DNA of 64,000 bases from Streptomyces sp. NRRL S-1022. GTDB lineage: Bacteria > Actinomycetota > Actinomycetes > Streptomycetales > Streptomycetaceae. The notes under the pieces were generated by a model. That model did not search any database and was not told the DNA's origin. It was given only the letters and a program-made list of their open reading frames with translations. This document shows positions 8,355 through 16,082 of this stretch, piece after piece (position 1 is the stretch's first letter; each line of letters starts with the position of its first letter). Both the position numbers and the translations under genes were made by a program. Where the stretch lies: positions 310,001 through 374,000 of the forward strand of contig NZ_JOIU01000005.1 in assembly GCF_000720135.1 (NCBI RefSeq), read 5' to 3'.

Positions 8355-9557
8355 ATGACGTCAATGACCCAGGATCCGCTGCTGTGGATCTTGATTGTGG
8401 TGCTCGTCGCTGCGGTTGTCGCAGTGAAGCGGGCCCGGAGAACCAACATGGCGCTCCGAAGAACGAGGAAGGAACTGGAGAACGGGCTGGGGGAGGCCCG
8501 TGGGGACGTCGGTCAGCTCCACGCGCACATCGCCACGCTGACCGCGCAGCACCAGCGCGACCTCGCCGACGTACGCGCCGACGCGGAGGCCGCGACCAAG
8601 GCGGTGCTGAAGTCCGCGATGGGAACGCTCCAGTCGCTCGCCGAGGAACAGCAGGTCCTCCTGGACAGCCTGCTGAAGAAGTACGGCGACACCACCGACG
8701 TGCTGGCCGATCTGATGACGGTCGACCACACCGGCAGCCAGTTCAGCCGCCGGGCCAAGGGGATCTCCGTGCTGTGCGGCGGCTGGCTGGGCCGCCGCGA
8801 GCGCGCCGCCACGGTGTACGACGTCGCGCGCAGCGCCCAGGGCAGGATCAAGGACTTCGACCGGGTCGGCGTCCACTCCCAGGTCAACGTCTCCCTCGTC
8901 GGCAAGGCGGTCGAGCCGGTGGCCGTCGTCCTGGCCGAGCTGCTGGACAACGCGACGAACTACAGCGCGCCCGGCACCCCGGTGGAGGTCAACATCCAGG
9001 CCGTACCGACCGGTGTGTGTTTCATCGTGGACGACGCCGGGCTCGGGATCGACCAGGAGACCAAGGACCGGGCGGCGGCGCTGCTGTCGGTCGACGGTCC
9101 CGTCGACATCACCGGTCTCGGCGACCCGCCGCGGTTCGGCTTCGCCGTGTGCGGCATGCTCGCCGCACGCTACGGCTTCGCCGTCTCCGTCGGTTCCGTG
9201 TCCCCCTACGGCGGAGTGCGTGCAGTGATCCGTGTGCCCGAAAGTCTCCTCGCGGCCGACGCGCCGTCCCCTGCGGCCGTCGTCCAGGACGACGAGGGCC
9301 GGCAGCCGGCCCCCCAGCGACTGGCACCGGTCCCGGTGGTGGGCCCCTCGCACGTGGTGGGGACGACCTCGGGCGGTCTGCCCAAACGCCGGCGGCGCGG
9401 TGGCCCTGTCACGGTGGTCCCGTCCCTCGACGCCGGCGGCCCGGAGGCGCCGGCCGAGCCGGTCAGCGAGGTGACGGCGTCGCGGCTCGGGGCGTTCGCG
9501 CGCGGGACCCAGCTCGGGCGCACCACGAACACCACGGAAGGACCTGACACCAAGTGA
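8355..9557 (+). CDS. cvnA: Conservon CvnA-type sensor histidine-kinase-like protein
   Basis: First gene of a conservon. About 400 residues: an N-terminal membrane helix (LLWILIVVLVAAVVAV), a coiled-coil linker of about 80 residues, and a HATPase domain (LAELLDNATNYSAPGTP as the N box, VDDAGLGID as the G1 box, GFAVCGMLAARYGF). The C-terminus is a ~110-residue disordered Pro/Arg/Val-rich tail. The extracellular sensor part of other CvnA proteins is missing, so it probably senses inside or through partners. In characterised conservons the A, B and C proteins assemble at the membrane with the D GTPase in a G-protein-like complex affecting development and antibiotic production. The ATG at 8355 follows GAAGAGAG; a second ATG is three codons later. 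Its stop overlaps the CvnB start (GTGA). Confidence 0.88.
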   Translation: MTSMTQDPLLWILIVVLVAAVVAVKRARRTNMALRRTRKELENGLGEARGDVGQLHAHIATLTAQHQRDLADVRADAEAATKAVLKSAMGTLQSLAEEQQVLLDSLLKKYGDTTDVLADLMTVDHTGSQFSRRAKGISVLCGGWLGRRERAATVYDVARSAQGRIKDFDRVGVHSQVNVSLVGKAVEPVAVVLAELLDNATNYSAPGTPVEVNIQAVPTGVCFIVDDAGLGIDQETKDRAAALLSVDGPVDITGLGDPPRFGFAVCGMLAARYGFAVSVGSVSPYGGVRAVIRVPESLLAADAPSPAAVVQDDEGRQPAPQRLAPVPVVGPSHVVGTTSGGLPKRRRRGGPVTVVPSLDAGGPEAPAEPVSEVTASRLGAFARGTQLGRTTNTTEGPDTK

Positions 9558-9955
9558 ACATCGACCTGTCCTGGGTGCTGAACGACGTACTTGAGGTACG
9601 CGGAGCCCGGCACGCGATCCTCGTCTCGGGCGACGGCCTGCTGCTGCAGCGCTCGGACGACATCGGGCGGGACGACGCCGAGACCAACGCGGCCGCGATG
9701 AGCTCCATGCAGTCGCTCAGCCGGGCCGTCGCCGGGTTCGTGGGAGCCGGACACGGGATCTGGAAGCAGACGCTGCTGGAGTACGACGGCGGCTGGATCT
9801 TCCTCATCGCGGCCGGCCAGGGCTCCTACCTCGCCGTCTCGGCCGCGCTGGACGTCGACATGGAGGCCATGTCCTTCCGGATGCAGAAGACGGTGTCCGC
9901 CCTGAGCAAGGCGATGAGCGTGGCGCCGCGCTCTGACAACGGCGTGGGCGCATGA
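9554..9955 (+). CDS. cvnB: Conservon CvnB roadblock/LC7 protein
   Basis: A 133-residue roadblock/LC7-domain protein, the regulator of the conservon GTPase. Seen: LSWVLNDVLEVRGARHAILV, LLLQRSDDIGRDDAE and the MSSMQSLSRAVAGF helix typical of MglB/CvnB relatives. Roadblock proteins dimerise and act as GAP or scaffold for small GTPases such as MglA. GTG start lies inside the cvnA stop, and the gene ends in an ATGA overlap with cvnC, so expression is tightly coupled. Confidence 0.9.
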   Translation: MNIDLSWVLNDVLEVRGARHAILVSGDGLLLQRSDDIGRDDAETNAAAMSSMQSLSRAVAGFVGAGHGIWKQTLLEYDGGWIFLIAAGQGSYLAVSAALDVDMEAMSFRMQKTVSALSKAMSVAPRSDNGVGA

Positions 9956-10326
9956 CGACCCCCGGCGGGGAAGCCTCCGTCACCAGCGACTTCGTCCGCT
10001 CCTACGTCATCACCGGCGGCCGGACCCTGCCGGCCGCCGACGACCTGGCGCTGCACACCCTCGTCACCCTGGCTCCCGACCGGACGCCCCCGCTGGGAGC
10101 CGGCCCCGAGGTGAGGGCGATCTGGAAGCTGTGCGCGGGCGGTTACCTGTCGGTCGCCGAGGTGGCCGGCCACCTGGGCCTGCCGGTGGGGGTGGCCCGG
10201 CTGCTGCTGACCGACTTATCCGAGCAAGGCCACCTGCTGCGCCGCGCCGAGCCGCCCCGGGCTCAGAACGTTGACAGAGCGACCCTGGAAAAGGTTCTGA
10301 ATGGACTCCAATCCCTCATCGGCTGA
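9952..10326 (+). CDS. cvnC: Conservon CvnC DUF742 protein
   Basis: A 124-residue DUF742 protein. The family core is visible: SYVITGGRTLPAADDLALHT, then a winged-helix-like part YLSVAEVAGHLGLPVGVARL. The partner function in the conservon complex is known only in general terms. The ATG overlaps the cvnB stop, and the end of the gene overlaps the start of cvnD by 26 bases. Confidence 0.9.
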   Translation: MTTPGGEASVTSDFVRSYVITGGRTLPAADDLALHTLVTLAPDRTPPLGAGPEVRAIWKLCAGGYLSVAEVAGHLGLPVGVARLLLTDLSEQGHLLRRAEPPRAQNVDRATLEKVLNGLQSLIG

Positions 10327-10903
10327 GACGGCCCCCGGATCCATATACGTCTCCAGCGCGGTGACCAACGCTGCGAAGATCCTGGTCGTCGGGCACTTCG
10401 CCGTGGGCAAGACGACCTTCATCGGCTCGCTGTCGGAGATCACCCCGCTGCGCACCGAGGAGAAGATGACGCAGGCGTCGCTCCACGTGGACGACCTCAG
10501 GGGCGTGACGGACAAGACCACCACCACGGTGGCCCTGGACTTCGGCCGGCTGACGCTCAGCGACGACCTCGTGCTGTACCTGTTCGGCACCCCGGGCCAG
10601 CAGCGGTTCATGCAGCTGTGGGAGGACATGGCGCGCGGCGCGCTGGGCGCGCTGCTCCTGGTCGACCCCGCCCGGCTGGAGGAGACCTTCCCCGTCATCG
10701 ACCTCGTCGAGCGGTACGGCCTCGAGTACGCCATCGCCGTCAACGGCTTCGAGCCGGGCCGGCTGTACGAGGAGGCGGAGGTGCGTGAGGCCCTCGACCT
10801 GCTCCCGGACACGCCCGTCGTCTACTGCGACGCCCGCGACCGGCAGTCCTCCGCCCTCGCGCTGATCGCGCTCGTGCGTCACCTGCTCACCCGAGCCGCC
10901 TGA
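10301..10903 (+). CDS. cvnD: Conservon CvnD GTP-binding protein
   Basis: A 200-residue small GTPase of the conservon/MglA-like group. Walker A is GHFAVGKTTF near residue 31, the switch II/G3 region is GTPGQQRFM with Gln following TPG, and the G4 position has NGFE in place of the usual NKxD, as is common in this family. It is expected to switch between GDP and GTP under control of CvnB. The start overlaps the end of cvnC. An alternative start closer to AAKILVVGH would remove an unstructured N-terminus but has no better ribosome site. Confidence 0.9.
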   Translation: MDSNPSSAETAPGSIYVSSAVTNAAKILVVGHFAVGKTTFIGSLSEITPLRTEEKMTQASLHVDDLRGVTDKTTTTVALDFGRLTLSDDLVLYLFGTPGQQRFMQLWEDMARGALGALLLVDPARLEETFPVIDLVERYGLEYAIAVNGFEPGRLYEEAEVREALDLLPDTPVVYCDARDRQSSALALIALVRHLLTRAA

Positions 10904-10950
10904 CCCCCATCCGCCCGGACCACCGGCCCGGAGCCAGCAGAAGGAACCCC

Positions 10951-12297
10951 ATGGACCGCCAGTCAGCCCCCGCCCCCGCCGGCGGCAGATGCCCCATGCA
11001 CGACGCCGCGTTCGCCGCCGACCCCCACCAGGTCTACGACCGGCTGCGCGCCCACGGTCCCGCCGGGCCGGTCGAACTCGCACCGGGTGTCGACGCCACC
11101 CTGGTCGTCGGCCACGAGACGGCCCTGCGCGTGCTGCAGAACTCCACGCTCTTCGCCCGGGACGCCCGCCGCTGGGAGGCGCTGAACGAAGGGCGCGTCG
11201 CGCTGGACAACCCCGTGCTGCCGATGATGGCGTACCGGCCGAACTGCCTGTTCACCGACGGTGCCGTGCACCTGCGGCTGCGCAAGGCCGTCACGGACAG
11301 CCTGGCCCGCCTCAACATCACCCGGATCCGCCGGGACGTCGAGCCCCTCGCCGACTACCTCATCGACCAGTTCAGCGAGCGGGGCCGGGCCGACCTCCTC
11401 AACGACTACGCCAAGCTGCTGCCTTTGCTGCTGTTCAACAAGCTCTTCGGCTGCCCGGCGGACATCGGCGACACCCTCACCAGCGCCATGTCGGCGATCT
11501 TCGACGGCCAGGACGCCCTGCGTGCCAACGAGGAGCTCACCGCCTGCCTCATGGAGCTGATCGCGCTCAAGCGCCGCCGGCCCGGCGACGACGTCACCTC
11601 CTGGCTGATCCAGCACCCCGCGGGACTCACCGACGAGGAACTCAAGGACCAGCTGGTCATGCTGATGGGCGCCGGTGTGGAGCCCGAGCGCAACCTGATC
11701 GGCAACGCCCTGCTCCTGCTGCTGTCGCCCGACACGAGCGGACGCGACTCCGGCCTGCTGATCGAGGAGGCGATCGATCACGTGCTCTGGAACCAGACGC
11801 CGATCGCCAACTACGCCACCCACTACCCGGTCCAGGACGTCGACCTCGGCGGAGTGGTGGCGCCGGCCAACACACCCGTCGTCATCAGCTTCGCCGCGGC
11901 CAACAGCGACCCGGCGCTGGCCGAGGCGCGCCGGATGCACAGCAAGGGCGCCCACCTGGCCTGGGGAGCCGGTCCGCACGCCTGCCCGGCCAAGGACCCG
12001 GCGCAGGTCATCGCCGTCACCGCGATCGAGAAGATCCTCAACGCGCTGCCGGACCTGACGCTGGCGGTCCACGAGAAGGAGCTGGAGTGGCGGCCCGGGC
12101 CGTTCCACCGGGCGCTCGTCGCGCTGCCCGTGGCCTTCAGCCCGACCCCGGCCACCCGCATGGTCGCCGCGCTGCAGAACCGTACCGTCGCCGCGCCGGA
12201 GCAGCCGCTGCCCACGGCTCCGGTCGCCGCCGCGCGTCAGGAACCGGCCCGGAAGAAGGGCTTCTGGAGCAGCTTCCTGGACATCTTCCGCGTCTGA
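10951..12297 (+). CDS. Cytochrome P450, CYP157-type, without ExxR motif
   Basis: A 448-residue P450-fold protein in the CvnE position of the conservon. The haem-cysteine loop is present but atypical: HLAWGAGPHACPAKDPAQ (normally FGxGxHxCxG). The K-helix, where almost all P450s carry ExxR, reads AIDHVLWNQ, so both Glu and Arg are replaced. The I-helix oxygen-binding threonine region is also altered (LMGAGVEPERNLI). The CYP157 family is known for loss of ExxR, and one member is part of S. coelicolor conservons. The C-terminal ~50 residues are a basic tail ending KKGFWSSFLDIF, possibly a membrane or partner-binding helix. Ribosome site AGAAGGA lies 6 bases before the ATG. Whether it is catalytic or has become a haem sensor is open. 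Confidence 0.88.
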   Translation: MDRQSAPAPAGGRCPMHDAAFAADPHQVYDRLRAHGPAGPVELAPGVDATLVVGHETALRVLQNSTLFARDARRWEALNEGRVALDNPVLPMMAYRPNCLFTDGAVHLRLRKAVTDSLARLNITRIRRDVEPLADYLIDQFSERGRADLLNDYAKLLPLLLFNKLFGCPADIGDTLTSAMSAIFDGQDALRANEELTACLMELIALKRRRPGDDVTSWLIQHPAGLTDEELKDQLVMLMGAGVEPERNLIGNALLLLLSPDTSGRDSGLLIEEAIDHVLWNQTPIANYATHYPVQDVDLGGVVAPANTPVVISFAAANSDPALAEARRMHSKGAHLAWGAGPHACPAKDPAQVIAVTAIEKILNALPDLTLAVHEKELEWRPGPFHRALVALPVAFSPTPATRMVAALQNRTVAAPEQPLPTAPVAAARQEPARKKGFWSSFLDIFRV

Positions 12298-12401
12298 TGT
12301 GCGGCATGTGACGGGAGCAACACTGTCAGGCGCATGACGAAGGAGAGGGGAAGGGTAGGTTCCGGCCGTATCGGTAGCGCCCAGCCACAAAGGAGCTCCG
12401 C

Positions 12402-13664
12402 GTGACCGTCCTTGGCGTCGTGAGCGGTACCACCACCGACCGCCGAGCCGTCATCCCCCTCCTTCGTCGCCTGCGGTCCGGCGAGGGGCAGGCCGACCCC
12501 CTTCCCGTCTGGGACGAGCTGCGCGCACTGGGCGACGTGGTGCCGGCTCCCTGGGGCGGCTACTTCGTGACCGGGTTCGAGGCGTGCAGCCAGGTCCTGC
12601 GCGGCAGGAACTGGCTCGTGCCCGACTTCGACTGGCAGGAGCGCCAGGCCGACACCGCGCGCTGGCGGGAACCGGCGACCCGGGAGATGACCCGGACCCT
12701 CTCCCGCCTCAACCCGCCCGAGCACACCGTCCAGCGCCGCGCCCTGGGCAACCTCTTCGACCGCGGCACCCTGGAGGCCCTGCGGCCCGCGATCGCCGGC
12801 CACGTCACCCGGCTCCTCGACCGCCTCGCGTCACACCTGCGCGCCGACGGCACGGCCGACTTCGTTCCCCTGGTCGCCGACCAGCTGCCGATCCACACCG
12901 TCGGCCACTGGCTCGCCGTCCCGGCCGAGCACTACCCGCGCATCCTGGACTTCACCCACCGTCAGGTCCATGCCCAGGAACTGCTCCCCACCAAGAGCGA
13001 CCTGGCGGTCTCCGCCCGGGCCACCGCCGAGATGCGGGACTTCTTCACCGGCCTGATCGCCGACCGGCGCGCGCACCCTGGCAACGATGTCCTCTCCGGC
13101 TGGATCCGCCACTGGGACGCCTGCCATCCCGACGACCGCGCGGCGGCGGACCGGACGCTCTACGACCTGACGATGTTCATCACCATCGCCTCCCTGGAGA
13201 CCACCGCCACCCTGCTCGCCAACGCGGTGTGGTTCCTGACCCGGGACCCCGCCCGGGCCGACCGGCTGCGCCGGCACCCCGAGCTGATCGACGACGCGAT
13301 CGACGAGACACTGCGCTACGACCCGCCCATCCACCTCAACTCCCGCTACGCGGCCGAGGACACCGTGCTCGCCGGCGTGCCCGTCGCCAAGGACACCACC
13401 GTCCACGTCCTCTACGGCGCCGCCAACCACGACCCGCGCCGCAACGAGAACCCGCACGTCTTCGACATCCGCCGCAAGGGCGGCCACCTCACCTTCGGCG
13501 GCGGCGCCCACTACTGCCTCGGCTCGGCCCTGGCCCGTCTGGAGGCCCGCCTGCTGCTCACCCAGCTGCTGGAACGATTCCCCACCCTGCGGCCGACCAC
13601 GGCCCCGACCTACGCGCCCCGGATGGTCTTCCGGCGCGTCACCTCCCTGGAAGTGACCACATGA
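12402..13664 (+). CDS. Cytochrome P450 (canonical, CYP154-like)
   Basis: A 420-residue bacterial class I P450 with all normal signatures: I-helix FITIASLETTATLLA, K-helix DETLRYDPP (ExxR), and haem loop HLTFGGGAHYCLG. CYP154-type P450s often sit just downstream of a CYP157 in Streptomyces, as here, which is why I lean to that family; this is not proven. GTG start at 12402 follows a strong AAAGGAG. The 104-base gap after the CYP157 gene may hold a promoter or only a leader. Its stop codon overlaps the start of the crotonase gene (ATGA), so the two are co-translated. No ferredoxin gene is nearby. Confidence 0.9.
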   Translation: MTVLGVVSGTTTDRRAVIPLLRRLRSGEGQADPLPVWDELRALGDVVPAPWGGYFVTGFEACSQVLRGRNWLVPDFDWQERQADTARWREPATREMTRTLSRLNPPEHTVQRRALGNLFDRGTLEALRPAIAGHVTRLLDRLASHLRADGTADFVPLVADQLPIHTVGHWLAVPAEHYPRILDFTHRQVHAQELLPTKSDLAVSARATAEMRDFFTGLIADRRAHPGNDVLSGWIRHWDACHPDDRAAADRTLYDLTMFITIASLETTATLLANAVWFLTRDPARADRLRRHPELIDDAIDETLRYDPPIHLNSRYAAEDTVLAGVPVAKDTTVHVLYGAANHDPRRNENPHVFDIRRKGGHLTFGGGAHYCLGSALARLEARLLLTQLLERFPTLRPTTAPTYAPRMVFRRVTSLEVTT

Positions 13665-14446
13665 CCGCCCTCTCCTTCGAGACCCTCCCGGCCGGCCCCG
13701 GCCGGCACACCCTGCGCACCCGCCGGGAAGGTCCCGTCCTCACCATCGAGCTGAACACCCCCGAGCACGGCAACACCGTCACCGACGCCCTGCTCGACGA
13801 CCTCCTGGCGGTCCTCCAGGACCAGGACCCGGAGGTCCGGGTCCTGGTGCTCACCGGGAGCGGGGAGGACTTCTGCCTCGGCGGGGACCGCGGAGAGTAC
13901 GCCCGGCACCTCGCCGACGACCCCACCGGCAGCGGCATCCGGACGTCGGGCACCAAGGCGCGGCGCGTCTGCGAAGCCCTGACCGGGAACCCGGCCGTCA
14001 CCATCGCCCGGGTCCACGGCAAGGCCATCGGGGCGGGCATGGCCCTGGCGCTCGCCTGCGATCTGCGGGTGGGAGCCGAGACCGCCACCTTCCGGCTGCC
14101 CGAGCTGGCCCTCGGACTGCCCACCGCGTGGGGCGGGCTGCTGCCCCGCCTGATCAACGAGGTCGGCGCGGCCCGGGTCCGCGAACTGGTCCTCACCGGG
14201 CGGGCCTTCACCGCGGCGGAGGCCCAGTCCCTGTCCATCCTGCAGAAGGTCGTCCCGGCGCACGAGCTGGACGCGGCCGTCGCCGCCTGGGCCAGGCCCG
14301 TCCTCCGCCGTCCCGCGGCGGCCCTGCGCGTCACCAAGACGCTGCTCAACTCGCTGTCCGCCGCCTCCCGCCTGGCGGACGTCTCACTGCTGGACGCGGA
14401 ACTCATGGCAGCGGTCGTGACCGAGGCGCATCACGCCCGCGACTGA
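13661..14446 (+). CDS. Enoyl-CoA hydratase/isomerase (crotonase) family protein
   Basis: A 261-residue crotonase-fold protein. The oxyanion-hole segments are GSGEDFCLGGDRGEY (first) and VHGKAIGAGMALALACDLRV (second); ELALGLPTAWGG follows. The classical catalytic glutamate pair of hydratases is not both evident, so it may be an isomerase, hydrolase or dehydratase on a CoA or ACP thioester. It is coupled to the upstream P450 by ATGA overlap, suggesting successive steps on the same molecule. It ends one base before a convergent gene, with no space for a terminator. Confidence 0.88.
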   Translation: MTALSFETLPAGPGRHTLRTRREGPVLTIELNTPEHGNTVTDALLDDLLAVLQDQDPEVRVLVLTGSGEDFCLGGDRGEYARHLADDPTGSGIRTSGTKARRVCEALTGNPAVTIARVHGKAIGAGMALALACDLRVGAETATFRLPELALGLPTAWGGLLPRLINEVGAARVRELVLTGRAFTAAEAQSLSILQKVVPAHELDAAVAAWARPVLRRPAAALRVTKTLLNSLSAASRLADVSLLDAELMAAVVTEAHHARD

Positions 14447-14920
14447 TCAGCTCCTGGACAGCCGTCGGTCCAGTGACGTCACCGCGTCGCGGAAGGCCCG
14501 CTTGAGTCCGGCCCGGCCCAGCAGGAGAACGAACCGGAACGGTGCCGTACCGTCGGCGGCGAAGGACCACCGCACCTGTGTGCCGCCCCCGTGCGGCACC
14601 AGGCGCCACTCCTCGGCCAGGGCACGGGCGCCCGGCGCGTTGGTGGCGTCCACCCGGTAGGCGTAGACCTCGGGTGCCTTCGCGACCAGTACGGTCTCCG
14701 TGAACCGGCCTCCGCCCCGGAGCCGGATCTCCCGCCCGGCGCCGCCGTCGGTGGCCCGGGCCGAGGTCACGGCCGCGAACCACTCCGCCCAGCCGGGCAC
14801 GTCCTCGGCGAGTGCGCGGAAGACCCGCTCGGGGGGCGCCGCGATGTTCCGCGCGAAGACCATACGCACGGGCGCGACCCCGATGAAGTCGAGATCCACC
14901 GGGCGCAGACGACGAGCCAT
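14447..14920 (-). CDS. SRPBCC (START/polyketide cyclase-like) family protein
   Basis: A 157-residue SRPBCC-fold protein with the family pattern: ARNIAAPPERVFRALAEDVP at the start, WAEWFAAVTSAR, and a long C-terminal helix AFRDAVTSLDRRL. These bind hydrophobic ligands in a deep cavity; some are cyclases or dehydratases, many are carriers. No catalytic residues can be named. It is convergent with the crotonase gene with zero gap. A GAGGGGGAATC ribosome site precedes the ATG. Confidence 0.85.
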   Translation of the reverse strand: MARRLRPVDLDFIGVAPVRMVFARNIAAPPERVFRALAEDVPGWAEWFAAVTSARATDGGAGREIRLRGGGRFTETVLVAKAPEVYAYRVDATNAPGARALAEEWRLVPHGGGTQVRWSFAADGTAPFRFVLLLGRAGLKRAFRDAVTSLDRRLSRS

Positions 14921-14988
14921 GGACGATTCCCCCTCGTGACGCTCCCACAGGGTGACTGACCGGCACCGTCACCTTAGCTGAGGGGTCC

Positions 14989-15822
14989 TCAGATGTCTGC
15001 GGAGTCCTCGTCCTCGGGCTCGCCCGCCACCACCACGCGCAGGTGCTCGGACATCTCCGACCGCGCCTCGGCGGGCAGGCCCGCGTCGGTCACCAGCACG
15101 TCGACCTGCTCCAGCGTGGCGAACGAACTCAGTCCCACCACACCCCACTTGGTGTGGTCGGCGACCACCACGACCCGGCGCGCGGAGTGCACCAGCCGCC
15201 GGTTGGTCTCGGCCTCCGCGAGGTTCGGCGTGGACAGGCCGGCCTCCGCCGATATGCCGTGCACACCGAGGAAGAGCAGATCGAAGTGGAGCGAGGCGAT
15301 TGCCTGGTCGGCCACCGGCCCCACCAGCGAGTCCGACGGGGTGCGGACCCCGCCCGTCAGCACCACCGTGGCGGAACCCTGCCGCTGCCCCGAGGTGCGC
15401 TGCGCCGCGTGGAAGACGTCCGCGACCCGCACCGAGTTCGTCACCACGGTCAGCTCGGGCACCTCCAGCAGGTGCTGGGCGAGCGCGTACGTCGTCGTAC
15501 CGCCGGACAGGGCGATCGCCGAGCCCGGACCCACCAGGCGGGCCGCCGCGCGCGCGATGTCCTCCTTGGCGGTCAGCTCCAGACCCGACTTCGCCTCGAA
15601 CCCGGGCTCGTGGGTGCTCGCCTCGACGACGGGCACCGCACCGCCGTGCACCTTCTCCAGCACGCCCTGGCGGGCGAGCGCGTCCAGATCGCGGCGCACG
15701 GTCATGTCCGAGACGCCGAGCTTGCGGGTCAGCTCGTTGACCCGGACCCCGCCCCGGCGCCGGACCTCGTCCAGGATCAGGGCGCGGCGCTGCTCCGCGA
15801 GGAGGTTCTGATTCTCACTCAC
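14989..15822 (-). CDS. DeoR/GlpR-family transcriptional regulator
   Basis: A 277-residue DeoR-type regulator. The N-terminal winged helix (ALILDEVRRRGGVRVNELT, then VSDMTVRRDLDALARQGVLEKVHGG with the DeoR signature) is followed by a DeoRC sugar-phosphate sensor domain (SGGTTTYALAQHL, VTNSVRVADV). GTG at 15822 is preferred because it gives the normal family N-terminus and has AAAGGA upstream. Such proteins repress sugar or nucleoside catabolic genes and release DNA on binding a phosphorylated sugar. The neighbours give no clear target; an orphan regulator. Confidence 0.9.
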   Translation of the reverse strand: MSENQNLLAEQRRALILDEVRRRGGVRVNELTRKLGVSDMTVRRDLDALARQGVLEKVHGGAVPVVEASTHEPGFEAKSGLELTAKEDIARAAARLVGPGSAIALSGGTTTYALAQHLLEVPELTVVTNSVRVADVFHAAQRTSGQRQGSATVVLTGGVRTPSDSLVGPVADQAIASLHFDLLFLGVHGISAEAGLSTPNLAEAETNRRLVHSARRVVVVADHTKWGVVGLSSFATLEQVDVLVTDAGLPAEARSEMSEHLRVVVAGEPEDEDSADI

Positions 15823-16082
15823 GTACGCTCCGGTCCTTTCGCCGCCATCCGTCCGACACGCCCGGTGCACCGGCTCCGACCAGGACGTTCCGGCCGTCCG
15901 GCGGTGCGCGGGCGTCCCATCTTTTCACGGCTCGGTCCCGGTTGCGCCACCGCCTGCCGGACCGGTCGCCGTGACCCGGTTCGGGGAGATTCCGTGACGA
16001 GAGCCGTACGCGACCGCCGGAGACGAGATCCTGAAGCCCGCACGGCACAGACGTCAGGGCGTCACGGGGGAGTGCGCGACCA

